The translations under genes were made by a program, and so were the position numbers. Shown in pieces: positions 52,801 to 63,121 of a stretch of DNA of 64,000 bases. This stretch comes from Saprospiraceae bacterium (GTDB taxonomy: Bacteria > Bacteroidota > Bacteroidia > Chitinophagales > Saprospiraceae). Under the pieces are notes generated by a model. The model was not told the origin of the DNA and made no database searches. It saw only the letters and a program-made list of their open reading frames with translations. The DNA lies in contig JADJJL010000007.1 in assembly GCA_016710265.1 (NCBI GenBank), positions 62,001-126,000 on the forward strand. Direction: 5' to 3'. Numbering within the stretch: position 1 is the stretch's first letter; the number at the start of each line of letters is the position of its first letter.

Positions 52801-53945
52801 ATGGTCACCAGCACGGATGGAAAGTACGCTTTCTATACACTGGACATGTATCAAAACTACATCGTCAAACCTACCAGAGACGACGATCATCTCAATGGAG
52901 TTACCACGGCTGATATCATTCGTATCCAACGTCATATTCTTGGACAAGATGTAATCTCTGATCCTTACTTGTTGATTGCTGCGGATGTCAATAAATCTAA
53001 CAGTGTTACCTCTGCTGACATCACTGAAATCAGAAAACTTATCCTGGGTAGCATCTCTAGATTTAGCAAAGTTCCTTCCTGGACTTTTGTCCCTAAAGAT
53101 TATGTCTTTGCAAATCCTGCTCAACCTTTCCAATACGAGGCCTATGGATCTCTTAAATTGGATGATCCGGATATGACTTTGGACTTCGTTTCCATCAAAC
53201 TTGGAGATGTTACCAACAGTGCCCGTTCCAATGTAAACTCTAAAGTTAGTGCTAGAACTTCCTCTACGCTTTTATTGGAATTTGATGATCAGATCCTACA
53301 GGCCGGACAATCTTACTCCATTCCTGTTCGATCCAACAACTTCCACCAAATCAGAGGTATGCAATACACCCTCAGATTTGACAAACAAGCACTCAATACT
53401 TAGGTACCAAAGGACTTGCTTTGGATATTTCCGAGCCGAACACTGGCATCAATAGAATTGATGATGGAATTCTGACCATGAGTTGGAACCAACATCAGGC
53501 CATCAGTTTATCATCTCAGGAAAACTTGTTTGAGTTAAACTTTACTGCCAATCAAAATGGACGGTTGAGTGAAATGATCATGATCAACAGTGATCTGACC
53601 CAAGCTGAAGCTTACAACCAGAATTCTGATATTCTAAACGTATCACTTCTTTCCAGAAATGGCACCACTAGCTCACAGACTGGCATTTTTGAACTCTATC
53701 AAAATGAGCCTAATCCTTTTAATAAACAGACCGTCATCAAGTATCTATTACCAACTGATGGACCTGTTACTTTAACCGTATATGACATCTCCGGTAAAGT
53801 CCTTCGCGTCATCCAACAAGATGCTCACAAAGGGCTTAACCAATTAATAATTCAAAAATCTGAAATCGGCAGATCCGGCATCTTCTATTATCAACTTGAC
53901 GCCAATGACCACACCGATACCAGAAAACTCGTCATCATAGACTAA
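46804..53945 (+). pseudogene. Giant T9SS surface protein 2 (glycine-rich head), frameshifted
   Basis: The open frame gives 2199 residues and stops at 53401-53403. In both sister genes the same place reads GCACTCCAATACTTAG, here GCACTCAATACTTAG: one C is missing near 53394. The next frame continues to 53945 with the sister C-terminus, giving about 2380 residues if repaired. A signal peptide ends near residue 34 (LGFSQ). Residues 36-300 are a glycine-rich domain (WTVPAGVTTIFIEAYGAQGG, then many GGGG runs) like PF12810-type domains. HYR-like modules follow and the common stalk starts near residue 558. The truncated product keeps the dockerin-like part but loses most of the cohesin-like domain and the whole T9SS tail, so it should not be exported by T9SS. 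Confidence 0.88.
49662..49896 (+). other. Replaced 235-base patch inside stalk copy 2
   Basis: Here copy 2 encodes KISCPFTTSVECGANTS and onwards for 78 residues, while copies 1 (42282-42513) and 3 encode ILTCPPDITVACDEG and onwards for 77 residues. The two versions are homologous (both keep ENCG, a GY motif, RTW-AED and FGNR/YGNR) but clearly diverged, whereas the sequence just outside on both sides is almost unchanged. The patch is in frame. Confidence 0.88.
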
Positions 53946-54001
53946 ATCTATTATTTCCATTTTCATGCTCAGATGAGCAATAACCAAAACTCAACTCAAA
54001 T

Positions 54002-54027
54002 AAAAAGGCTTCCTAGGAAGCCTTTTT
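54002..54027 (+). terminator. Palindromic rho-independent terminator 2
   Basis: The same 26-base palindrome as after giant gene 1, followed by two more T. It follows the repaired stop of giant gene 2 by 57 bases. Confidence 0.9.
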
Positions 54028-54049
54028 TTATTTTTCTTTGAATTTATTT

Positions 54050-54078
54050 TTGAAGAATCAATTATTAATTTACCTTTG
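54050..54078 (+). promoter_or_regulatory. Promoter and leader of giant gene 3
   Basis: TTG at 54050-54052, an 18-base spacer and TACCTTTG at 54071-54078 give the best consensus match of the three giant genes. The box ends 106 bases before the ATG at 54185. It lies only 22 bases after the preceding terminator. Confidence 0.62.
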
Positions 54079-54184
54079 GGCCATAATTATTTGAATAACA
54101 ACATATTATATTTTTTATAAATTTATAATTACCTGTTATCTAATTAATTATAAATTGTATTTAATAAACCAAACCAATCTGCTC

Positions 54185-57100
54185 ATGAACGCGAAGCTTT
54201 ACCTACAGCTTGGCTTAGACCGCTTAAAAGCCAAATTTTTTACCTTAATTATTTTATTTTTTAGTTTTCAAGTTGGGTTTTCTCAGATATCACAATCCAA
54301 AGTTGAAACATATTTGAAAAACTCTAAAATCCAATATGGATTAGAGGATTCTGATATCAACGATTTTGAAATTACGTCAGAACATGTAAGTACTATTTCA
54401 AATGTACTTCATATTTACTTTACCCAACGAAAATCAGGAATTCAAATCTATTCAACTGAGAGTTCCATACATTTTTACCAATCTGGTAATTTATTAAATG
54501 ACAATAATCATTTTTTATATAATACAAGTAAATATCAAATTGATTCTAAAAATCCTGTTATATTAGTGGAAGATGCGGTTGAAGCTGCCGCAGCAGAGTT
54601 AGGTTTGCTATCTTCAGGTGAAATAAAAACGAAACAAGTCATTGGAGGAGAAGACAAAGAAACCATTTTAGAAAAAGGCAATATTGCATTTGATGATATA
54701 AAAGCCAAGTTAAAATATTTACCATCTTTTAATCAAGACTCAAGAGCAAATTCTCCAACAAAGAATGAATTAAAACTTGTTTGGGAAATCTATTTGTATG
54801 AAATCACTCAAAAACACTATTGGCATATTCTATTAGATGCCAGTTCCGGAAAAATACTATTCAAAAATGATTTAATTTTAAATTGTGACCTTGAGCATAA
54901 TTTTTCAAAGCATGATCATTCAAATGAATTTCCAGGTTATTATGAAGTTCCAACAATTCCAACACCTGCAATTACTAATGCAAGTGTAGCGATGATTGGT
55001 GCTTACAGGGTCTATGCTATGCCAGTTGAAAGTCCCGGCCATGGCCCACGGACATTGGTTGCAAACCCAGATAACGCTCTTGCATCTCCATTTGGTTGGC
55101 ATGACACCAACGGAGCTCCAGGAAATGAATTTACCATTACACGTGGAAACAATACCCATGCATATGAAGATGGCAATAACCCTGGATTTAGTCCTGACGG
55201 TGGAGCAGGTGTAAATTTTGATTTTCCCATTAATACAAACTATCAAATGGGTATTGATGAATCTGAGCCTGCGGCAATCACAAATTTATTTTATTGGACA
55301 AATATTATACATGATGTTTTATACCAGTATGGATTTACAGAATCAGCCGGAAACTTTCAAGTAAATAATTATGGAAGAGGAGGTTTAGGAAATGATGATG
55401 TTAGGGCAGAAGCACAAGACGCCTCTGGAACATGCAATGCAAATTTTGGAACTCCTCCAGATGGTTCGAGACCTACCATGCAAATGTATGTTTGTGGAAA
55501 TAGGGATGGAGATTTGGATAATGCGGTTATAGTGCATGAATATGGACATGGTATTTCAAATCGACTTACAGGTGGCCCTGGAAACGTAGGCTGTTTAGGC
55601 AACCAAGAACAAATGGGGGAAGGTTGGAGTGACTGGTATGGATTAGTACTCACCATTGAACCTGGTGATCAGGGAACTGATTCAAGAGGTATTGGCACTT
55701 GGTTATTTGGTCAAGCACCAAATGGTCCGGGAATTAGACCATTTCCTTATTCTACAAATCTAGCAGTTAATCCACATACTTATGATGCTATAAAATTAGC
55801 GGCTGTCCCTCATGGTGTTGGTTCTGTTTGGTGTGCAATGCTTTGGGAAATGACTTGGGCTCTTATTAATCAATATGGTTATAGTTCAAATTTTTATACA
55901 GGAAACGGCGGAAATAACAGAGCCATGGCCTTAGTTACAGAAGCTATGAAATTGCAGCCTTGTTCACCTGGATTTGTGGATGGTCGAAATGCCATATTAA
56001 GAGCAGACACTGCATTATATGGTGGTGCCAATGCTTGTTTAATTTGGACTGCTTTTGCCAAAAGAGGTTTAGGTTTCAGTGCAAATCAAGGAAGTTCTAA
56101 TAGTCGGTCCGATGGAACAGAAGCATTTGACATCCCTCAAATATGTCAAGCTCAAGCCCCCAATACGACTTGCTTCAATTTTACTGGAGGAATGCAAACT
56201 TGGACTGTTCCTGCTGGAGTTACAAGCATTACTATTGAAGCTTGGGGTGCTGAAGGAGGTTCTGCACCAAACAATCAAGGTTCTTGTGGAAATTTAACCA
56301 TGGGAGGAGATGGTGGTTTTGCTTCAGGTACTTTGGCTGTAACACCTGGACAGGTTTTAAATCTTTTCGTAGGTGGAAGAGGCTTTAATGGCGCCGGTGC
56401 TGGAGGATTTAATGGTGGAGGATCTTCACTTGGAAGAGATAATTCAACTTGTGCCTCTGGTGGAGGTGCATCAGATGTTAGAGTAGGAGGAGTTGCACTT
56501 GGCAACAGAGTGATTGTTGCTGCTGGAGGTGGTGGAGCTGAATGGTCCGGTCGATGCCAGCAAGCTGGCCAAGGAGGCGGACTCAATGGTGGAGTGAATG
56601 GTTTTGGAGACAATACCAACCCAGCAAACAATGGCGGACCAGCATCCCAGGCTTCTGGCGGTTTTGCAGGTTCAGACGCTTGTGGAAATTCATTAAATAC
56701 TGTTGGAACACTTGGTATTGGCGGTAGCGCAACACTAATCCATTCTGGCGCCGGAGGAGGTGGCTACTTTGGCGGTGGTGGTGCAGGTTGCGATGGCCAT
56801 GGCGGAGGAGGTTCCTCGTATATCGGCGGAGTTACTGGTGGAACAACAACACCTGGACTGCGTATAGGTGATGGTCAAATTTGTATTACTTATGGTGCAG
56901 CTTCAGGTCTACCTACAATCACATGTCCTGCCCCTTTATTTGTTTCATGTGCAATCGATGTTCCTGCTCCAAACATAAACTTACCTGTTGTTGGTGGTGG
57001 TTGTAGAGCACCATTGGTTGTTAGTTGGAGAAGAGATTCGATCACTAACCAAACTTGTGCCAATAGATTTATAATACACAGAATATATAGAGTCACTGAT

Positions 57101-60100
57101 CCTTGTGGTGCATTTGCTGAATGTATACAACTCATTACGGTGAATGATGTAACCTCACCATCACCTTTTTGCCCTGCGAATCAAAATCTACAATGCGCAT
57201 CTGCAATACCACCAATTAACACAGCCAGTGTGGTAGTAGCAGACGGTTGTGGTAATGCAGGGATTGTCGTAGTACATGTCAGTGATACCAGAGTCAATCA
57301 AACTTGTACCAATAGATTCACTTTAAATAGGATTTATCGCGCAACAGATGTTTGTGGTAATTCTGCTACTTGCCTACAAGTATTTACAGTTAATGACAAT
57401 ACCGCTCCTACTTTAACATGTAGGAATCTAACCTTATATTTAAGTCAAAACGGAACGGTTGTTTTGACCCCTTCCAATGCTATTCTTGTTGCATCAGACA
57501 ATTGTACACCTACGGCTCAATTGGTCTTTGGTGCAAGTATCACCAATTTTACCTGTGCAAACATAGGTCCTAATCAAGTGACCATTTCAGCTACAGATGA
57601 ATGTTTAAACACTGGTAATTGTTTGGCTACCATCACAGTTTTGGATACCATAGCACCTGTCATTATGGGCTGTCCGGTCAAATCTCCTGTAACTCTAAAC
57701 CTAGGCCCTGGAGCTTGTGAAATCAGCTGGGATGTGCCTCCTTTTATGGCTATGGACAATTGTCCGGGTTTAGGTCGTTTCTTTGGTGCCAGAAATACAA
57801 CAACGGTCTGTCTGCCTCCTGCTTCTTATTGGTCCATCACTGGTGGAGCTGGTAGTTGGGGAGTCATGTTTGACCTTATCAATACTTCAGGTTCTCCTTT
57901 GAACCTTCAACTTTTGGGTGAAAGGGCTTTCGCTAATGTCCCTCACAGAATTTGGTATAAAACCACACCTGGTGGACATGCTCCTGTTCAAGGTACTCCT
58001 TCTGCTTGGACCTTATGTGCTACAAGAACTCCTACGGGAGGTGCACAATTTACGACGGTCATTGATAGTTTTAGACTACTCACAGGAGTCGTTCGCGACA
58101 CCATGGTTTCTTGTACGGGTACCCGCATTGATTCCGCTCAGGTAGGTTGTTTGACGATGTTACCAGGTGAAACCAGAGGTATTTACATTCATGCTCCGGG
58201 TACCATCGGTACCAATGCTTCCCTGTTTACTGGATGCCAGCCAGCTCAAATGGGTAATGCTCAAATTACAACTCCATTGAATGGAGCCACTTATACAGGG
58301 GGAGAATTTGCAGCTCCATTTATCAATAGTTCCTTCGGCTTTGGAGGTGCCAACTGGATTGGGGTCATCGGGTACAATCTCGGTGCGACTACCAATATGG
58401 TGCCTTTAACCCAAACCTGTGGCGCTCCTTACGGACCGGGTTGCTTCTTCCCAATTGGTTGCACCAGACTTTGCTATGAAGCTCGCGATGCTTCCGGTAA
58501 TATCGGTCGCTGTGAATTTGAAGTTTGTGTCAACCCTTATCCTAATCCTATTACCGAATTGGCTTGCAATGACGAAATTCAAATCAGTTTGGATGATAGC
58601 TGTTTAGCGACCATTAATCCTGATATGGTCTTAGAAGGTGGACCTTACTCTTGTTATGACGATTACATCGTCACCGTCCGAGACTGGAATACCAATGTCC
58701 TTATTGACAGATTGCCAAACAGACCTGGCATTCAATTGGATCGTCGTGACATCGGCAGACACTTACGCATCACCATTACAGATCCTCGCACCGGTAACAG
58801 CTGTTGGGGTCAGGCTACTGTGGAAGATAAATTAGCTCCAATTCTTACTTGTCCTCCTGATATCACTGTCGCTTGCGATGAGGGAACTTCTCCTTCTGTA
58901 ACAGGTATTCCTTCTGTTTATGAAAACTGTGGAGGTGTTAGTCTAAGCTACAGAGATCAATCCAGTCAGGGTAGCTGTGAATTAGGATACCAAAACAGAA
59001 TCATCAGAACCTGGACTGCCGAAGATTCTTATGGCAATCGCTCTGTTTGTGTCCAAAATATTGAAGAAAGCTTAGGTGATCTATTTAGTGTCACCGTACC
59101 TCCTAATTTCGACAACCTCGATCAACCTATTCTTAATTGTGATGAGAAAATCGACAGAAATAAAAATATCGTTCCACATATGTCTGACAATCCTGAATGC
59201 GTGGATGGATATTTATTAGATTCCGCTTATTGGTATGCCAGACCTAATCAACTAAATATTTATCCTAACAGACGTATCCCTAGAGTTTTGGGTTGGAACT
59301 GTATTGACGATCCCAATGATGTCCATTTTGGACATCCTAGTCCGGATCCTGTTTACTATCCTCAACACCGTTCCTGGCAACCAAACAATCCTTTGTGCTG
59401 GGGACCTGATACTCATATCATGTGGATTGGTACAGGACGTCCTGGTGGCACCAATTCTTGCAACAATCTAGCCGTCACTTACAAAGACATCCTCTTTGAT
59501 TTGGCAACTGCGGGTTGTGATGCAGGTCCTATTGGTTGCTATAAAGTTTTGCGTCAATGGACCGTCATGGACTGGTGCACAAGTTTAGTAGGTGGACATA
59601 GCCAAATTATTAAAGTCGGTGACCTGGAAGGACCTCAAGTCCTTTATCCTGATTCCGTCAGAGTCAATATGGACTCATACATTTGCGCTGGTAGATGGGA
59701 AGTTTCTCCGCCTTGGCTTTTGGACAACTGTTCCAATGAATTACATTACTCCGTTGAAGTAGAGCAGGGGACTGTCCTTGGAAATGAAACAACAGGTTTT
59801 GTCGTCATCGATATGCCTGAAGGTATTCAAAATGCTTGGATTGTGGCCGAAGATTGCTGTGGAAATATCACTCGCAAACATCTCACCATCAATGTCGTGG
59901 ACAGAGTTCCTCCAACTCCTATTTGCAGATCTTGGACCTCCGTCAGCATCAATGGAAACCAAAGTCCGTTGGACAATTACGCCCGTATCTATGCTGAAGA
60001 TCTCGATGAAGCCAGTTATGACAACTGTGCTCCTCATGTTTACTTTAAAGTCATCCGTATGGCTGAACTTTTAGGTACCAACAACGGATCTAACTCCAAC

Positions 60101-63100
60101 AATACCGTCGCTTGTGCAGGGCGAAACGGTGATGACAACCTGATCCTGACTGGTAACCAAGTCTATTTTGACGATTACACGGACTTCTGTTGTGCCGATG
60201 TAGGACAACGTATTATGGTTGTTCTCAGAGTTTTTGACATCGATCCGGGTGCAGGACCTGTTACTCCTGTCAGAATGACCAGTACCACTCAACCTTTACA
60301 CGGACGTTTCAGCGACTGTATGGTCGAAGTAGATGTCCAAAATAAAGCGGTACCAACTGTCATCGCGCCTCCTAATATTGTGGTCAGCTGTTGGTTCTGG
60401 TTTGACATTAATAATCTCACCAACCCTAATGATGAAACTTTTGGAAAAGTCGTCACAGATCTTACCTTAAGAAGAAAAGTAGTCACCAAAGATTTGGTCT
60501 GCAGAAAATATTGTGAAAGAAATGACTATACAGGATATCCTGGTTTTGTACAAAGTAATGCCAATCCTAAGCCTGCTCCTAACCAAGCTTGTGATTACTA
60601 TTTTGCTTACTTCGATACCGCTCATTGGGATCGTAAGTATGAACTGACCTGGGGTTTTGACGGTTACGTCTTAGCTCCTTGTGGTGCAACGCCTACCATC
60701 ACCGTCAACGACTTAAGAGAGTGCGGACAAGGTATCATCCAGCGTATCGTAAGTGCTCAAGGGCCTAACAATATCAATGTCACTGCCATTCAAACCATAT
60801 GGGTGGTTGACTGTGATCCTTTCTATATCGATGACTTAACTTGTAATGACCCTAGATTTAGCGATGTTATCTGGCCTAATGGTATCTGTACTCAGACTCC
60901 TGTTACCTTAAATGGTTGTGGAGCTGACATCAGTCCTGACAATCCTCAATTGGGTCGTCCTCAAATTATCAACAATGCCGATGACAATTGTGCCCTCTTA
61001 TCCATTGAATACAGAGACGAGGTCTTTACCATCGAACCTGACGCTTGCTTAAAAGTTTTGCGTACTTGGACCATCATCGACTGGTGTCAATATGATCCTT
61101 TCATCGATCCTGACAATGGTCGCTGGGAAAGACTTCAAGTCATCAAAGTCAGAGATCAGGATAGACCTGTGGTCACCTGCAATGTAGGTCCTTGTGAGCC
61201 TGCCAGCATTCACCCAACCTTGGGTGTTTGCGTAGGACACATCAGTCTTACTGCTTCGGCTACCGACAATTGTACTCCTATTGATTGGTTGTTCTGGGAA
61301 TACAAAATCGATGCATACAACGACCGTAAAGGTGTACACGGTGGGTGGGACTTTAGAGTAGGTACTCTCACTGAAAAACAATTCAATGCAGGGGATACCG
61401 TAGAATATAGTCACAATCCTTTCGCTGACAATCCTAGAAATCCTTTCAACGCCAGCGGTACTTATCCGATTGGTATCCACCGTATCAACTGGTATGTCGA
61501 AGATGGATGTGGTAATGTAGGTACTTGCGAAACTTTATTTGAAATAAGAGATTGCAAAGCACCTACACCTTACTGCCTAACAGGTATTATATCAGTACCT
61601 ATGCCTTCCAGCGGTTGTGTCAGCATCTGGGCCAAAGATCTTGATAAAGGTAGCTTTGACAATTGTACCTCTCAGGATAATCTAAAATTCTACTTCGACA
61701 ATGATCCTAATAAAACCAGCATTGAGATCTGTTGTGAGGATTTCGTAAACGCTAAAGTGGACGACGAACTCATCCTTAGTGTCGAAATGTGTGTAGAAGA
61801 CGAAGAGGGCAACAAAGATTGTTGTATCACTACCATCGTCATCCAGGATAATCAAGATCTTTGTCCTAACGGTGGAAGTTTTGGTAAAGTCACCGGTAAC
61901 ATTCTCACTTCTACCGGCAATGGTACCGACGAAACTCAGGTCGAACTAAAAAGAGCTGGTAATCTTATGAAAGAAATGGTCACCAGCACGGATGGAAAGT
62001 ACGCTTTCTATACACTGGACATGTATCAAAACTACATCGTCAAACCTACCAGAGACGACGATCATCTCAATGGAGTTACCACGGCTGATATCATTCGTAT
62101 CCAACGTCATATTCTTGGACAAGATGTAATCTCTGATCCTTACTTGTTGATTGCTGCGGATGTCAATAAATCTAACAGTGTTACCTCTGCTGACATCACT
62201 GAAATCAGAAAACTTATCCTGGGTAGCATCTCTAGATTTAGCAAAGTTCCTTCCTGGACTTTTGTCCCTAAAGATTATGTCTTTGCAAATCCTGCTCAAC
62301 CTTTCCAATACGAGGCCTATGGATCTCTTAAATTGGATGATCCGGATATGACTTTGGACTTCGTTTCCATCAAACTTGGAGATGTTACCAACAGTGCCCG
62401 TTCCAATGTAAACTCTAAAGTTAGTGCTAGAACTTCCTCTACGCTTTTATTGGAATTTGATGATCAGATCCTACAGGCCGGACAATCTTACTCCATTCCT
62501 GTTCGATCCAACAACTTCCACCAAATCAGAGGTATGCAATACACCCTCAGATTTGACAAACAAGCACTCCAATACTTAGGTACCAAAGGACTTGCTTTGG
62601 ATATTTCCGAGCCGAACACTGGCATCAATAGAATTGATGATGGAATTCTGACCATGAGTTGGAACCAACATCAGGCCATCAGTTTATCATCTCAGGAAAA
62701 CTTGTTTGAGTTAAACTTTACTGCCAATCAAAATGGACGGTTGAGTGAAATGATCATGATCAACAGTGATCTGACCCAAGCTGAAGCTTACAACCAGAAT
62801 TCTGATATTCTAAACGTATCACTTCTTTCCAGAAATGGCACCACTAGCTCACAGACTGGCATTTTTGAACTCTATCAAAATGAGCCTAATCCTTTTAATA
62901 AACAGACCGTCATCAAGTATCTATTACCAACTGATGGACCTGTTACTTTAACCGTATATGACATCTCCGGTAAAGTCCTTCGCGTCATCCAACAAGATGC
63001 TCACAAAGGGCTTAACCAATTAATAATTCAAAAATCTGAAATCGGCAGATCCGGTATCTTCTATTATCAACTTGACGCCAATGACCACACCGATACCAGA

Positions 63101-63121
63101 AAACTCGTCATCATAGACTAA
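54185..63121 (+). CDS. Giant T9SS surface protein 3 with M36 fungalysin protease head
   Basis: About 2978 residues. I start at the ATG at 54185 because its context (CTGCTCATGAACGCGAAGCTTTAC) matches the sister genes; an upstream in-frame ATG at 54155 is less likely. A signal peptide ends GFSQ (about residue 35). FTP/PepSY-like propeptide segments precede the M36 catalytic domain with HEYGHGISNRL (His451, Glu452, His455) and the third ligand Glu479 in GEGWSDWYG. A glycine-rich domain (about 658-905), similar to that of giant protein 2, follows, then HYR-like modules and the shared stalk (from about 1157) with dockerin-like, cohesin-like and T9SS parts. Expected to be a surface-tethered zinc protease. 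The frame is intact. Confidence 0.92.
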   Translation: MNAKLYLQLGLDRLKAKFFTLIILFFSFQVGFSQISQSKVETYLKNSKIQYGLEDSDINDFEITSEHVSTISNVLHIYFTQRKSGIQIYSTESSIHFYQSGNLLNDNNHFLYNTSKYQIDSKNPVILVEDAVEAAAAELGLLSSGEIKTKQVIGGEDKETILEKGNIAFDDIKAKLKYLPSFNQDSRANSPTKNELKLVWEIYLYEITQKHYWHILLDASSGKILFKNDLILNCDLEHNFSKHDHSNEFPGYYEVPTIPTPAITNASVAMIGAYRVYAMPVESPGHGPRTLVANPDNALASPFGWHDTNGAPGNEFTITRGNNTHAYEDGNNPGFSPDGGAGVNFDFPINTNYQMGIDESEPAAITNLFYWTNIIHDVLYQYGFTESAGNFQVNNYGRGGLGNDDVRAEAQDASGTCNANFGTPPDGSRPTMQMYVCGNRDGDLDNAVIVHEYGHGISNRLTGGPGNVGCLGNQEQMGEGWSDWYGLVLTIEPGDQGTDSRGIGTWLFGQAPNGPGIRPFPYSTNLAVNPHTYDAIKLAAVPHGVGSVWCAMLWEMTWALINQYGYSSNFYTGNGGNNRAMALVTEAMKLQPCSPGFVDGRNAILRADTALYGGANACLIWTAFAKRGLGFSANQGSSNSRSDGTEAFDIPQICQAQAPNTTCFNFTGGMQTWTVPAGVTSITIEAWGAEGGSAPNNQGSCGNLTMGGDGGFASGTLAVTPGQVLNLFVGGRGFNGAGAGGFNGGGSSLGRDNSTCASGGGASDVRVGGVALGNRVIVAAGGGGAEWSGRCQQAGQGGGLNGGVNGFGDNTNPANNGGPASQASGGFAGSDACGNSLNTVGTLGIGGSATLIHSGAGGGGYFGGGGAGCDGHGGGGSSYIGGVTGGTTTPGLRIGDGQICITYGAASGLPTITCPAPLFVSCAIDVPAPNINLPVVGGGCRAPLVVSWRRDSITNQTCANRFIIHRIYRVTDPCGAFAECIQLITVNDVTSPSPFCPANQNLQCASAIPPINTASVVVADGCGNAGIVVVHVSDTRVNQTCTNRFTLNRIYRATDVCGNSATCLQVFTVNDNTAPTLTCRNLTLYLSQNGTVVLTPSNAILVASDNCTPTAQLVFGASITNFTCANIGPNQVTISATDECLNTGNCLATITVLDTIAPVIMGCPVKSPVTLNLGPGACEISWDVPPFMAMDNCPGLGRFFGARNTTTVCLPPASYWSITGGAGSWGVMFDLINTSGSPLNLQLLGERAFANVPHRIWYKTTPGGHAPVQGTPSAWTLCATRTPTGGAQFTTVIDSFRLLTGVVRDTMVSCTGTRIDSAQVGCLTMLPGETRGIYIHAPGTIGTNASLFTGCQPAQMGNAQITTPLNGATYTGGEFAAPFINSSFGFGGANWIGVIGYNLGATTNMVPLTQTCGAPYGPGCFFPIGCTRLCYEARDASGNIGRCEFEVCVNPYPNPITELACNDEIQISLDDSCLATINPDMVLEGGPYSCYDDYIVTVRDWNTNVLIDRLPNRPGIQLDRRDIGRHLRITITDPRTGNSCWGQATVEDKLAPILTCPPDITVACDEGTSPSVTGIPSVYENCGGVSLSYRDQSSQGSCELGYQNRIIRTWTAEDSYGNRSVCVQNIEESLGDLFSVTVPPNFDNLDQPILNCDEKIDRNKNIVPHMSDNPECVDGYLLDSAYWYARPNQLNIYPNRRIPRVLGWNCIDDPNDVHFGHPSPDPVYYPQHRSWQPNNPLCWGPDTHIMWIGTGRPGGTNSCNNLAVTYKDILFDLATAGCDAGPIGCYKVLRQWTVMDWCTSLVGGHSQIIKVGDLEGPQVLYPDSVRVNMDSYICAGRWEVSPPWLLDNCSNELHYSVEVEQGTVLGNETTGFVVIDMPEGIQNAWIVAEDCCGNITRKHLTINVVDRVPPTPICRSWTSVSINGNQSPLDNYARIYAEDLDEASYDNCAPHVYFKVIRMAELLGTNNGSNSNNTVACAGRNGDDNLILTGNQVYFDDYTDFCCADVGQRIMVVLRVFDIDPGAGPVTPVRMTSTTQPLHGRFSDCMVEVDVQNKAVPTVIAPPNIVVSCWFWFDINNLTNPNDETFGKVVTDLTLRRKVVTKDLVCRKYCERNDYTGYPGFVQSNANPKPAPNQACDYYFAYFDTAHWDRKYELTWGFDGYVLAPCGATPTITVNDLRECGQGIIQRIVSAQGPNNINVTAIQTIWVVDCDPFYIDDLTCNDPRFSDVIWPNGICTQTPVTLNGCGADISPDNPQLGRPQIINNADDNCALLSIEYRDEVFTIEPDACLKVLRTWTIIDWCQYDPFIDPDNGRWERLQVIKVRDQDRPVVTCNVGPCEPASIHPTLGVCVGHISLTASATDNCTPIDWLFWEYKIDAYNDRKGVHGGWDFRVGTLTEKQFNAGDTVEYSHNPFADNPRNPFNASGTYPIGIHRINWYVEDGCGNVGTCETLFEIRDCKAPTPYCLTGIISVPMPSSGCVSIWAKDLDKGSFDNCTSQDNLKFYFDNDPNKTSIEICCEDFVNAKVDDELILSVEMCVEDEEGNKDCCITTIVIQDNQDLCPNGGSFGKVTGNILTSTGNGTDETQVELKRAGNLMKEMVTSTDGKYAFYTLDMYQNYIVKPTRDDDHLNGVTTADIIRIQRHILGQDVISDPYLLIAADVNKSNSVTSADITEIRKLILGSISRFSKVPSWTFVPKDYVFANPAQPFQYEAYGSLKLDDPDMTLDFVSIKLGDVTNSARSNVNSKVSARTSSTLLLEFDDQILQAGQSYSIPVRSNNFHQIRGMQYTLRFDKQALQYLGTKGLALDISEPNTGINRIDDGILTMSWNQHQAISLSSQENLFELNFTANQNGRLSEMIMINSDLTQAEAYNQNSDILNVSLLSRNGTTSSQTGIFELYQNEPNPFNKQTVIKYLLPTDGPVTLTVYDISGKVLRVIQQDAHKGLNQLIIQKSEIGRSGIFYYQLDANDHTDTRKLVIID

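Larger units (their letters stand above)
48475..54027 (+). repeat. Stalk block copy 2
   Basis: This block is 5553 bases, two longer than the other copies. The difference is fully explained by a replaced patch (+3) and the frameshift deletion (-1); no other length change is needed. It otherwise runs near-identical to copies 1 and 3 through the terminator. Confidence 0.92.

Noticed and set aside
53421..53945. Separate 174-codon gene after giant gene 2
   Set aside because: It has no signal or start context and matches the end of the sister proteins exactly; it is the frameshifted tail of giant gene 2.
56275..56631. Pro-rich minus-strand frame of 118 codons in giant gene 3
   Set aside because: Also a reverse reading of glycine codons in the glycine-rich domain.
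34804..63121. Possible non-ribosomal or toxin-type polymorphic system (contact-dependent inhibition) because of giant tandem genes
   Set aside because: No toxin domain, immunity gene or orphan toxin cassettes follow the genes; the variable part is N-terminal and the C-terminus is a T9SS tail.
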